Assembly (NCBI GenBank): GCA_013215615.1
Contig: JABSQX010000019.1
Location: 1 to 33,337 of the forward strand
Direction: 5' to 3'
DNA: 33,337 nucleotides
From: Myxococcales bacterium
Lineage (GTDB): Bacteria > Myxococcota_A > UBA9160 > SMWR01
A program made the position numbers and the translations under genes. Position 1 is the first letter of the stretch. Each line of letters begins with the position of its first letter. Of this stretch, positions 15,730-25,243 are shown piece by piece. Under the pieces are notes generated by a model. It did not search any database, was not told where the DNA came from, and saw only the letters and a list, made by a program, of their open reading frames with translations.

Positions 15730-16482
15730 ATGTATCCGGAACTATTCTCAATCGGCGATTTCAGGATCAGCACCTTCGGGCTGATGATGGCGCTGGCCTT
15801 CCTGACCGGGGGCTGGATCACCTCCATCCGAATGCGCGAGGAGGGCCTCGATCCCGAGCAGGCCTGGAGCCTGCTCGTCTACGTGATGCTCGGCGGCGTC
15901 GTTGGCTCCAAGCTCTACTTCGCGGTGGACGTCCATCTGCGCACTGGCATCCCTTTCACGGATCTGCTCTTCGCGCGCGAGGGCATCACTTGGTACGGAG
16001 GCCTCATCCTGGCCACGCTGGTGGGTGCCTTCTGGTGTCGTCGGAACGGCTTGTCGATCAAGCAGGTGATGGACTGCACGGCGGTGGCAGGTGCAGTGGG
16101 GCAGTCCATCGGCCGCGTCGGCTGTTTCCTGGTGGGAGACGACTACGGGCGCGTCACGGACCTGCCCTGGGCAGTGACCTTTCCACGCGGCGCGCCTCCC
16201 ACCTTCGACCCCGTCCACCCCACGCAGATCTACGAGATCCTCTGGCTGTTGCCGGTGGCCGGCTTCTTGTGGTTGCGCCGTCAGCGGAGTCCCTTTCTCT
16301 TCGGCGAATACATTGCGCTGAATGGTTTCGGGCGCATCTTCGTCGAGACCTTGCGCGTGAACCCGGTGGTGGCGCTCGGCTTCACGGAGCCCCAACTCGT
16401 GGGGATGGGACTCATCGTGCTCGGTGTCGTCGGCTGGCTCTATTTCTTCCGCCGCGACGGCGAGAAGATCGTCACGGCCTGA
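15730..16482 (+). CDS. lgt: Prolipoprotein diacylglyceryl transferase
   Basis: Lgt moves diacylglycerol from phosphatidylglycerol to the lipobox Cys of prelipoproteins, in the inner membrane. The 250-residue product has about seven hydrophobic segments and typical blocks: FSIGDFRISTFGLMMALAF at the N-terminus, EGITWYGGLI (84-93), the Lgt signature GRVGCFLVGDDYG (128-140) with the conserved Arg, and HPTQIYE (163-169). The signature has Cys and Gly where E. coli-type proteins have Asn-Phe-Ile-Asn residues, as in a common alternative Lgt subgroup. The ATG has only a weak GCGAG upstream. With lolA elsewhere in the window it marks a lipoprotein-bearing diderm. The next gene converges 28 bp away. 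Confidence 0.93.
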   Translation: MYPELFSIGDFRISTFGLMMALAFLTGGWITSIRMREEGLDPEQAWSLLVYVMLGGVVGSKLYFAVDVHLRTGIPFTDLLFAREGITWYGGLILATLVGAFWCRRNGLSIKQVMDCTAVAGAVGQSIGRVGCFLVGDDYGRVTDLPWAVTFPRGAPPTFDPVHPTQIYEILWLLPVAGFLWLRRQRSPFLFGEYIALNGFGRIFVETLRVNPVVALGFTEPQLVGMGLIVLGVVGWLYFFRRDGEKIVTA

Positions 16483-16510
16483 GCGCGCTGCGTCCCCGGC
16501 CGGGCGCCGA

Positions 16511-17443
16511 TCATCCGGTGGAGGAGGGCTGGAGGCGCGCGAGCAACGCGTCTGCCTGGGAGACCAGCGTCTCGGCGCCCGCGCTCTCGGCGAGCTGCTT
16601 GCACACTTCCACCGCCGCTTGCGCGAGGCGCTCGTGGGGCGGCTGGGGTTCTGGGTCGTTGGCCTGCCAACTCGAGAGCTCGCTGAGGCACGACGCCGAA
16701 TCCCGCTCGAGGTAGCGGTCCATGCCCCGCGAGAAAGCGGCCAGGGCCACGACGGCCCCGCCGCTGTCGGCCGCCTGCTCGAAGCAACTTGCGGCCCGCG
16801 CGTAGTGCCCCCCCTCGAGATAGGAGTGGGCAGCCCGCAGCCGGCCCACGGCCGGGGAGCCGTGGATCTCGGTGAGCAACGCATCCACGGAGAGCCCGAA
16901 GACCTGCTCGGCATCTCCCTGGTGCTCGAGGAGGTAGCGGGTCACGCGTCCGTTCTCGGCGTGGACGCACAGCAGCATTCGCAACTCCCGGGCCGTCTGG
17001 TCGAGCAGCGACTCCGCCTCGCTGCGTCCCTCCACGAGACGCCGACCGGCGGTGGCCAGGATCTTCTCGAACTCTTCGAAGAGCGTCCGGGTATCCGGAT
17101 CGGCCCGGTCGCGGAGCTTTCGCACACGGGGGCCGTAGACTTCGCACTGGTAGAAATTTTCCCGGAAGCTCATGGCTTCGTGGAAGAGGGAGCCCACCGC
17201 CAGATCGAAGAGCGCCCCGCGGTCTGCGAGACTGGCCTGCATCTCGTCGCGGCTCCGGAAGGAATCGTGACAGCGCTCCTTTAGCCGGAACAACACGCTC
17301 TCCTCGTCGTTGCTCACCAGCGCCTCGAGTTCTTCGAAGCGCAGCTTTCCGACTCGATGCTGTGCGAACAGTCGACGCATCATCCGGTGGCCTTCCAGAA
17401 AGTCCTGGACGATGCGGACGAGGTTCTGCTCGGTGTCCGACAT
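16511..17443 (-). CDS. Helical protein of unknown function
   Basis: I do not recognise this 310-residue protein. It is predicted from composition to be almost wholly alpha-helical, charged and without signal peptide or membrane segment. Residues about 203-231 (RAAHSYLEGGHYARAASCFE and on) look like one tetratricopeptide-type helix pair. Earlier helices such as FEELEALVSNDEESVLFRLK and FEEFEKILATAGRRLVEGRS could be scaffold-like. The reading frame is clearly coding: long, with codon use like its neighbours, and with no competing frame. A perfect TATAAT lies six bases before the ATG with no Shine-Dalgarno sequence, so the mRNA may be leaderless. It converges with lgt and is divergent from the MFS gene over 55 bp. 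Confidence 0.75.
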   Translation of the reverse strand: MSDTEQNLVRIVQDFLEGHRMMRRLFAQHRVGKLRFEELEALVSNDEESVLFRLKERCHDSFRSRDEMQASLADRGALFDLAVGSLFHEAMSFRENFYQCEVYGPRVRKLRDRADPDTRTLFEEFEKILATAGRRLVEGRSEAESLLDQTARELRMLLCVHAENGRVTRYLLEHQGDAEQVFGLSVDALLTEIHGSPAVGRLRAAHSYLEGGHYARAASCFEQAADSGGAVVALAAFSRGMDRYLERDSASCLSELSSWQANDPEPQPPHERLAQAAVEVCKQLAESAGAETLVSQADALLARLQPSSTG

Positions 17444-17449
17444 GTAGAG

Positions 17450-17455
17450 ATTATA
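17450..17455 (-). promoter_or_regulatory. -10 box TATAAT placed for a leaderless transcript
   Basis: On the minus strand TATAAT is separated from the ATG at 17443 by six bases, putting the expected +1 on the A of the start codon. No ribosome site is visible and no clear -35 box is found. Confidence 0.5.
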
Positions 17456-17460
17456 GTTCG

Positions 17461-17480
17461 CGCGCGCTCGAATGCGCGCG
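17461..17480. repeat. Perfect inverted repeat between divergent genes
   Basis: CGCGCGC (17461-17467) and GCGCGCG (17474-17480) flank the loop TCGAAT in the 55 bp gap between the helical protein and MFS genes. It could be an operator for both; low-complexity GC is the alternative. Confidence 0.35.
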
Positions 17481-17483
17481 TGC

Positions 17484-17489
17484 TAACCT
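17484..17489 (+). promoter_or_regulatory. -10-like hexamer before the MFS gene
   Basis: TAACCT (17484-17489) lies nine bases before the ATG at 17499, which has no Shine-Dalgarno sequence. A very short or absent leader is possible. Confidence 0.3.
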
Positions 17490-17498
17490 GCGCGGCTG

Positions 17499-18743
17499 AT
17501 GGCGTCAGAGGATCCGGCCCGAGGCGAGATGTCCCGGCATCCCTCCGGCCGTTCACCGCGCGCAGTCCTGCTGGTGGTCTTCACCACCATCCTGATCGAC
17601 TGGGTGGGCTTCAGCGTGCTGATTCCGGTGCTCCCCCTCTACGCGGAGCGCCTGGGTGCGGGCCCGGTGCAGATCGGCATGCTGCTCACCGTCTACGCGC
17701 TCGCCCAGTTGCTCTTCCTGCCCGCTTGGGGATGGGTTTCCGATCGCGTCGGTCGCCGCCCCGTCATCCTCTGTTCCCTGCTGGGCACCGCGCTCTCCTT
17801 CTCTTTGCTGATTCAAGCGGACACTGTGGAGATGATCTTCGCCGCCCGCGCCCTGGCGGGCTTCTTCGCAGCGAGCATCGGTACCGCCCAGGCCGTGGTC
17901 ACGGACGTGACCAGCGAGGAGGACCGGGCGGGTGGCATGGGGATGATCGGTGCCGCCTTCGGGCTCGGGATGGTGCTGGGGCCCGCCATGGGCGGGTTCC
18001 TCGCCCGATACTCCGCCGAGGCGCCCTTCCAGGCCATCATCGTACTGGCCCTCGCCAACTTGGCCCTCGCCTGGTGGCGCCTTCCAGAGACGCGAGTTCC
18101 GGAGCGGGGAGAGATGCGCTGGCGGGAGCTGGGCGTGGCGCTCATTCCGACTCCGCTGCGGCTGGTGGCGGCGGTACACGACCGGCGCATCGGCTTGTAT
18201 CTGACCCTCTTCTTCTTTCAGTTCACGGCCTTTGCGGTACTGGAGGGGCAGATCACCTACTTCCTGTCCGTCGCGCACGGCGCCGACGAACTCAACGTGG
18301 CCATGATCTTCGCTTGGATCGGGCTGGTGCTCGCCCTCACCCAGGGAGTCGCTTTGCGCCGGCTGGTGCCCCGGGTGGGCGAGGAGCGGCTGGTGATGCT
18401 CGGCCTTTTCGCCATGGGGGTCGGCCTGATGGCCGTGGCGCTGGCGGAAAGTCTGTCCTGGTTCTACCTCATCGGTACCTTGATCGCGTTGGGCAATGGG
18501 TTGGCGTTTCCGACCTTCACCGGGCTCTACTCCAAGGCCTGCGAGGCCGGACAGGCCGGCGAACTGCTCGCGCAGAGCCAGTCCATGGCCACCACCGGGC
18601 GCATCGTGGGGCCGGTCGCCGCCGGTTGGCTGATGGTGCACGGCTCCCTGGGGATGCCCTTCCTGATCGCGGGCGGGATCATGTTCGGCTGCATGATCTG
18701 GTTCCGCCTCGCTCGCCGCACCCTGATCGAAGGGCTACCGTAA
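17499..18743 (+). CDS. MFS drug/metabolite exporter (DHA1-type)
   Basis: This 414-residue protein has about twelve hydrophobic helices. The MFS motif A reads GWVSDRVGRRPVIL after the second helix (about 75-88), and a motif-C-like GAAFGLGMVLGPAMGGFLAR lies near helix 5 (about 151-170). The start of helix 1 (IDWVGFSVLIPVLPLYAERL) and the overall pattern fit the tetracycline/multidrug antiporter branch (proton-driven efflux across the inner membrane). The substrate cannot be read from sequence. An alternative ATG ten codons in (17529) has GAGGCGAG upstream. The ATG at 17499 could instead be used on a near-leaderless mRNA. The ETF-QO gene follows after 133 bp. Confidence 0.88.
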   Translation: MASEDPARGEMSRHPSGRSPRAVLLVVFTTILIDWVGFSVLIPVLPLYAERLGAGPVQIGMLLTVYALAQLLFLPAWGWVSDRVGRRPVILCSLLGTALSFSLLIQADTVEMIFAARALAGFFAASIGTAQAVVTDVTSEEDRAGGMGMIGAAFGLGMVLGPAMGGFLARYSAEAPFQAIIVLALANLALAWWRLPETRVPERGEMRWRELGVALIPTPLRLVAAVHDRRIGLYLTLFFFQFTAFAVLEGQITYFLSVAHGADELNVAMIFAWIGLVLALTQGVALRRLVPRVGEERLVMLGLFAMGVGLMAVALAESLSWFYLIGTLIALGNGLAFPTFTGLYSKACEAGQAGELLAQSQSMATTGRIVGPVAAGWLMVHGSLGMPFLIAGGIMFGCMIWFRLARRTLIEGLP

Positions 18744-18876
18744 GCGAGCCTCGTGGCCCCGCGGCAGTGGCTGCGCGGATCCCATCAATCCCCTGCGGGC
18801 CAACCAAGTGCGACGCGCTCCGGGCCCGCCTGCAACGAGGACGCCCGGCCCCGACGCCCGTACCCGCGAGGAAGAC

Positions 18877-20574
18877 ATGGATCCCATCGAACGCGAAAAC
18901 ATGGAAGTCGACGTCCTCTACGTGGGGGCGGGGCCCTCTACGTTGGCTTCCGCGATCCACCTCATGAATCAGGTGGAGGCCCGCAACCGGCGCGCCGAGG
19001 CCAGCGGAGAGCCCGGCGTCGAGCCCCCCAGCATCCTGGTGCTGGAGAAGAGTGCGAACATCGGGGACCACATGCTCTCGGGTGCGGTGATGAACCCGCG
19101 CGCCCTGCGCGAGCTGGTCCCGGACTTCGAGTCCCAGGGTTTTCCCACCGAGTACGTGTGCAACTACGCGGGTTTCTGGATCTTTCACCCAAAGGGCCGG
19201 TTGGCGGCTCCGAGCTTCGCGACGCCCCCGAACTTTCGCAAGAAGGGCTATCACGTGGCTTCCCTCAACAAGATCGCCAAGTGGCTCGGCGAGCGCGCCG
19301 AGGCCGCGGGGGTGGACATCTTCCCTGGCTTTGCGGGAGACCAGTTGCTCATCGAGGGCGGGCGCGTGGTGGGCGTGCGCACCGGTGACATGGGGGTCGA
19401 CAAGGAGGGTCAGCCCAAGAGCACCTTCCAGCCGGGCATGGACATCTTCGCCAAGGTGACGGTGCTCGGAGAGGGAGTGCGCGGCACGCTCTCGCAGCAA
19501 CTCATCGACCGCTTCGAGCTCGAGGGGCGCAATCCGCAGACCTTCGAGACCGGCGTGAAGGAGATCTGGAAGATCGACCCGAAGAAGCACCGGCCCGGCC
19601 GGGTGGTACACGGCCTGGCCTTTCCGGAGATCCTGAAGGGCTTCCACGGCATGTGGCTCTACGACATGGCGGATGACCTGATCTCCTACGGCTACGTGAC
19701 GCTCCTCGAGTCGGAGAATCCGCACAGCGACCCGCACCTGGAGGCGCAGAAGTTCAAGACCAACCCCTGGATGAAGTGGCTGCTCGAAGGCGCGGAGTTG
19801 GTGCGCTACGGGGCGAAGTGCATCCCCACGGGCGGCCTCTACTCACAGCCCAAGCTCTACACCGATGGCGCATTGCTGGTGGGAGACTCGGCGAGCATGT
19901 GCAACGCCCAGAACCTCGCCGGCATCCACATGGCGATGAAGACCGGGATGCTGGCGGCCGAGACCCTGGTGGAGGCCCTGGCCGCGCAGGACTTTTCGTC
20001 CAAGACGCTGGGGGGGTACGCGGAGCGCTTCCGTCACAGCTGGGCTTACGAGGAGCACTACCAGGCGCGCAACTTCGCGCCTTCCGTCCAGAAGGGTGTC
20101 TTCTTCTTCGGCCTCAACGAGCCGCTGCGCATGCTGACGGGCGGCCGGGGCCTCGAGGACGAGATGAACCTGGACGCGGGACATACCCACATGAAGAAGC
20201 TCTCGCAGCTACCCGCTTCGCGGCGTGAGAAGGAGGTTTTCGAATTCGACGGCAAGCTCACCTTCAGCAAGGAGCACCTGGTGGGCTTCAGCGGAACGCA
20301 GCACGAAGCCGATCAGCCCTCCCATCTCGTGGTGGCCGACGTGGACCTCTGCAGCGACGTGTGCGCCGAGGAGTACGGGAATCCTTGCGAGAGCTTTTGC
20401 CCGGCAGCCGTTTACGAGATGGTGGACGATCCCGGCAATCCGGGACGCAAGCAGCTCTTCATCCACCACGAGAACTGCGTGCACTGCAAGACCTGCGATA
20501 TCGCGGACCCCTACCAGGTGATCACCTGGACACCGCCCGAGGGAGGCGAGGGACCCGACTACACGCAGATGTAG
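18877..20574 (+). CDS. Electron-transfer flavoprotein:ubiquinone oxidoreductase
   Basis: ETF-QO passes electrons from reduced ETF, itself fed by acyl-CoA dehydrogenases, to the membrane quinone pool. The 565-residue product has an FAD-binding start VDVLYVGAGPSTLASAIHLM (about 11-30), the block SANIGDHMLSGAVMNPRAL, and the later FAD site GALLVGDSASMCNAQNLAGI. The C-terminal 4Fe-4S domain has an upstream CPAAVYEM and then NCVHCKTCDIADP, with ending EGGEGPDYTQM as in mitochondrial ETF-QO. Extra Cys residues (CSDVCAEEYGNPCESFC) precede the cluster. In the dinucleotide motif GAGPST the third Gly of GxGxxG is Thr. I chose the ATG at 18877 for its GAGGA site and family alignment; the frame opens earlier. 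It converges with nrdJ, seven bases apart. Confidence 0.92.
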   Translation: MDPIERENMEVDVLYVGAGPSTLASAIHLMNQVEARNRRAEASGEPGVEPPSILVLEKSANIGDHMLSGAVMNPRALRELVPDFESQGFPTEYVCNYAGFWIFHPKGRLAAPSFATPPNFRKKGYHVASLNKIAKWLGERAEAAGVDIFPGFAGDQLLIEGGRVVGVRTGDMGVDKEGQPKSTFQPGMDIFAKVTVLGEGVRGTLSQQLIDRFELEGRNPQTFETGVKEIWKIDPKKHRPGRVVHGLAFPEILKGFHGMWLYDMADDLISYGYVTLLESENPHSDPHLEAQKFKTNPWMKWLLEGAELVRYGAKCIPTGGLYSQPKLYTDGALLVGDSASMCNAQNLAGIHMAMKTGMLAAETLVEALAAQDFSSKTLGGYAERFRHSWAYEEHYQARNFAPSVQKGVFFFGLNEPLRMLTGGRGLEDEMNLDAGHTHMKKLSQLPASRREKEVFEFDGKLTFSKEHLVGFSGTQHEADQPSHLVVADVDLCSDVCAEEYGNPCESFCPAAVYEMVDDPGNPGRKQLFIHHENCVHCKTCDIADPYQVITWTPPEGGEGPDYTQM

Positions 20575-20581
20575 CGGTCGC

Positions 20582-23410
<2,829 letters not shown>

Positions 23411-23450
23411 CGCGTTACCCTGTCTCCCGAGTTTGCCTCGATTTCATCGA

Positions 23451-23490
23451 TCCCGAATCCCCTCCCCGTCCCGCTTCCGGGGAATCGGGA
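23451..23490 (-). promoter_or_regulatory. Strong stem-loop just upstream of nrdJ
   Basis: Arms 23451-23462 and 23479-23490 pair over 12 positions with one mismatch (TCCCGATTCCCC against GGGGATTCGGGA on the minus strand). The hairpin ends about 40 nt before the nrdJ ATG, so it could modulate ribosome access or transcription. Confidence 0.45.
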
Positions 23491-23650
23491 CGCCTCAGCC
23501 CTGCCGCGCCGACCGTGCATCGATCACGCGCCGTTGTCTGTCCGACCGGCTACTGGCCATCGGTTCTTCAACCGTGCTGGCCGCGTCGTCTGGCTACCGC
23601 GCTGGACGGAAGCGGGTCGGGCAGGGATCCCGATTCTGAAAGCTGTTAGA

Positions 23651-23770
23651 AGTTTGGAGTTCCGGAAGTCCGAAACTCACGCGTGAACGGGTCCCGGACA
23701 AGAGTCCGGGGATGAGAGAGGCCTCAGAACGACTGAGGCCCCCGAACCGAGCTTGGGCCTCCATCCCAAG
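23651..23770 (-). promoter_or_regulatory. Tandem hairpin cluster in the nrdJ leader
   Basis: Four stem-loops lie in a row. They are: 23651-23658 with 23669-23677 (one bulge); CCCGGAC-AAGA-GTCCGGG at 23693-23710; GGCCTCAG-AACGA-CTGAGGCC at 23720-23740; and CTTGGG-7-CCCAAG at 23752-23770 (plus-strand letters). The palindrome TCACGCGTGA sits at 23677-23686. The spacing suggests a folded regulatory RNA. The conserved B12-box of cobalamin riboswitches was not recognised. Confidence 0.4.
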
Positions 23771-23865
23771 AAAACATCAACGTCCCGGTTCGCATCCCCC
23801 TGTCGACCGCCTGTTCAAGAACCCCCCCAGGCCGTCAGGAAGGACATGTCTCATCCCCGCGTTGA

Positions 23866-23894
23866 TTGATACTCCTCGGAGCGCTCAGCGTCAA
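23866..23894 (-). promoter_or_regulatory. Candidate nrdJ promoter
   Basis: On the minus strand TTGACG (23894-23889), a 17-base spacer and TATCAA (23871-23866). Transcription would start near 23859, giving a leader of about 450 nt. Confidence 0.45.
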
Positions 23895-24113
23895 TGGAGG
23901 ATTCCACCAAATCTTGGGTGTCTCGCACCATTGGCCCACAAGCCCTTGAGGTTTCGCGAGTTTTCGCTGGAGGAAATCGCGCGGATTTTCGAGGCCGCGC
24001 CCCGGGCTCTCGTAGGCCGCCCAGGGAAGTCCCCTAACCTGTCGGAATCAAAATAAAATCGGTGGAACGAGCGATGCGGCGCCGGATTCTGGAGCGAGCG
24101 GCTCGCAAGCCCC

Positions 24114-24791
24114 TCAATCAGGCAGGCCCGTGAAGCGCAGTCCGATGCCCTCGGCGACCTTGTAGCGGACGTTCATGCCGATCAGCAGTGCGGTGATCGA
24201 CTCCACGATGCGCGCGTTTGCGAGTGGACCTCCGTCCACCGCCCTCAGGCCCGGCACCAGGCCGCAGAGCGCCATGATCGCCGGGCGGGCCTGTTTGGGG
24301 CCAGAAATCACCACGTCACAGTCCACGGGCTCGGCGAGCTCTTGGAGACGGTGAGCAGAGACGTTCTGGAAAGCCGAGACGGTCGCGACGCCCTGGGGGG
24401 CCAGGCTCGCCACGAGTTCCGCGCAGGAGCCCTGCCATACGCCCAGCATGCGCGAGGCGGCGTCGCCCACCGAGGTCGCCAGGGGCACGCCCATGGAGAC
24501 CAGCGTCTGCCCCGGCTCGAGCGCCTCGCGGATGCCCTTGACGGTGCTCGCGGTGTGTTCGAAGGGAACGGAGAGGATCACGACCGGAGCGGAGGCAGCT
24601 GCCTCGGCGTTCTCGAAGCCACGCACACGGGCCTCCGGCACGGATCCCGCCACCTGCTGGGCGGCCTCCTCGGCGCGCTCCAGCTTGCGGGAGCCGATCA
24701 CCACCGGCCGACCGGCGGCCGCGAAGCGGAGCGCGAGTCCCAGCCCCTGGTCCCCCGTGCCTCCCAGAATCGCGATGGCGTCCTTGTCCAT
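24114..24791 (-). CDS. npdG: F420-dependent NADP reductase (F420H2:NADP oxidoreductase)
   Basis: This enzyme exchanges hydride between coenzyme F420 and NADP. The 225-residue product starts with the dinucleotide fold AIAILGGTGDQGLGLALRFA followed by RPVVIGSRKLERAEEAA, a pattern characteristic of the NADPH-dependent F420 reductase family. Later blocks are VVILSVPFEHTASTV, VATVSAFQNVSAHRL and DCDVVISGPKQARPAI, and the C-terminus ends GIGLRFTGLPD. I chose the ATG at 24791: it begins the conserved fold, with AGGAG about 12 bases upstream, although the frame is open far beyond. It lies 14 bp after the cupredoxin gene and is probably cotranscribed with it. It implies F420 is made by this organism, but no fbi/cof biosynthesis gene is in the window. 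Confidence 0.88.
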   Translation of the reverse strand: MDKDAIAILGGTGDQGLGLALRFAAAGRPVVIGSRKLERAEEAAQQVAGSVPEARVRGFENAEAAASAPVVILSVPFEHTASTVKGIREALEPGQTLVSMGVPLATSVGDAASRMLGVWQGSCAELVASLAPQGVATVSAFQNVSAHRLQELAEPVDCDVVISGPKQARPAIMALCGLVPGLRAVDGGPLANARIVESITALLIGMNVRYKVAEGIGLRFTGLPD

Positions 24792-24805
24792 GGTCGGGGC
24801 GGCTC

Positions 24806-25180
24806 CTAGTCGTCGACCACCAGCAGGGTGGCCGAGCGATGCGCCTCGTGGAGCTGGCAGTGGATGCGGTAGAGACCGGCCGGGAGAGCGGGCAGCTCGA
24901 TGCGCTGCTCGACCTGCTCGGGAACCACCACCTCGATGTCCAACGCCGGGATCGCGAAGCCGTGCGGCTTGTCGGTGGTGTTGAAGAGCGAGAGGCTGGC
25001 CGCGCGTTGAGCGGCCAGCGCGATAGTGGACGGGATGTAGACGTTCTTTCCGCCCACCACGGCCGTCACGACCTGCACGGGCGGCGTTGCAGCTGCGGGT
25101 TCCTCGGCGAGTGCTGCCGTTGCCGCCGAGAGCGTCCCGATCAGGGCCAGGCTGCCCCGGATCCCCCTGAATCCCCGCAT
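24806..25180 (-). CDS. Small exported cupredoxin-like protein
   Basis: The 124-residue product has a signal peptide (about 1-25, ending ALA before EEP) and one cupredoxin-like beta domain. Candidate copper ligands are His73 in DKPHGFAIP and Cys108 with His111 or His114 in YRIHCQLHEAH, spaced as in blue-copper sites; no axial Met is evident. Strands such as TIALAAQRAASLSLFN and QRIELPALPAGLYRIH fit the fold. It probably acts in the periplasm in electron transfer or copper handling. The ATG at 25180 has GGGAGGA upstream. It precedes npdG by 14 bp and is divergent from the acyl-CoA dehydrogenase gene over about 63 bp. Confidence 0.75.
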   Translation of the reverse strand: MRGFRGIRGSLALIGTLSAATAALAEEPAAATPPVQVVTAVVGGKNVYIPSTIALAAQRAASLSLFNTTDKPHGFAIPALDIEVVVPEQVEQRIELPALPAGLYRIHCQLHEAHRSATLLVVDD

Positions 25181-25243
25181 GCGCTCGTCCTCCCCGACTC
25201 GACGCCACGCTATGCTACCGCGCCGTTCGATGAGGAGCCCGGT

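Larger units (their letters stand above)
23411..24113. other. Long intergenic region and leader of nrdJ
   Basis: These 703 bases separate npdG from nrdJ and are less GC-rich than neighbouring genes. They contain a candidate nrdJ promoter (23866-23894), a leader with at least five stem-loops, and an AT-rich patch near 24047-24060. A plus-strand open frame at 23712-24056 has no resemblance to known proteins and runs antisense to the leader, so I do not call it a gene. No tRNA-like cloverleaf or clear terminator for npdG was found. Confidence 0.55.

Noticed and set aside
23776-23810. tRNA-like TTCGCATCC motif
   Set aside because: It lacks the TTCRANYC pattern and no acceptor or anticodon stems can be folded around it.
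23411-23860. Cobalamin riboswitch before nrdJ
   Set aside because: The conserved B12-box and core sequences could not be found by eye, so only a generic structured leader is claimed.
23908-23923. NrdR-box-like imperfect palindrome before the nrdJ promoter
   Set aside because: CACCCAAGATTTGGTG matches the NrdR consensus poorly, and no second box at the usual spacing was found.
23712-24056. Plus-strand open frame of 114 codons before npdG
   Set aside because: It is antisense to the nrdJ leader, starts inside hairpins, lacks a ribosome site, and its Pro/Arg-rich translation matches no family.
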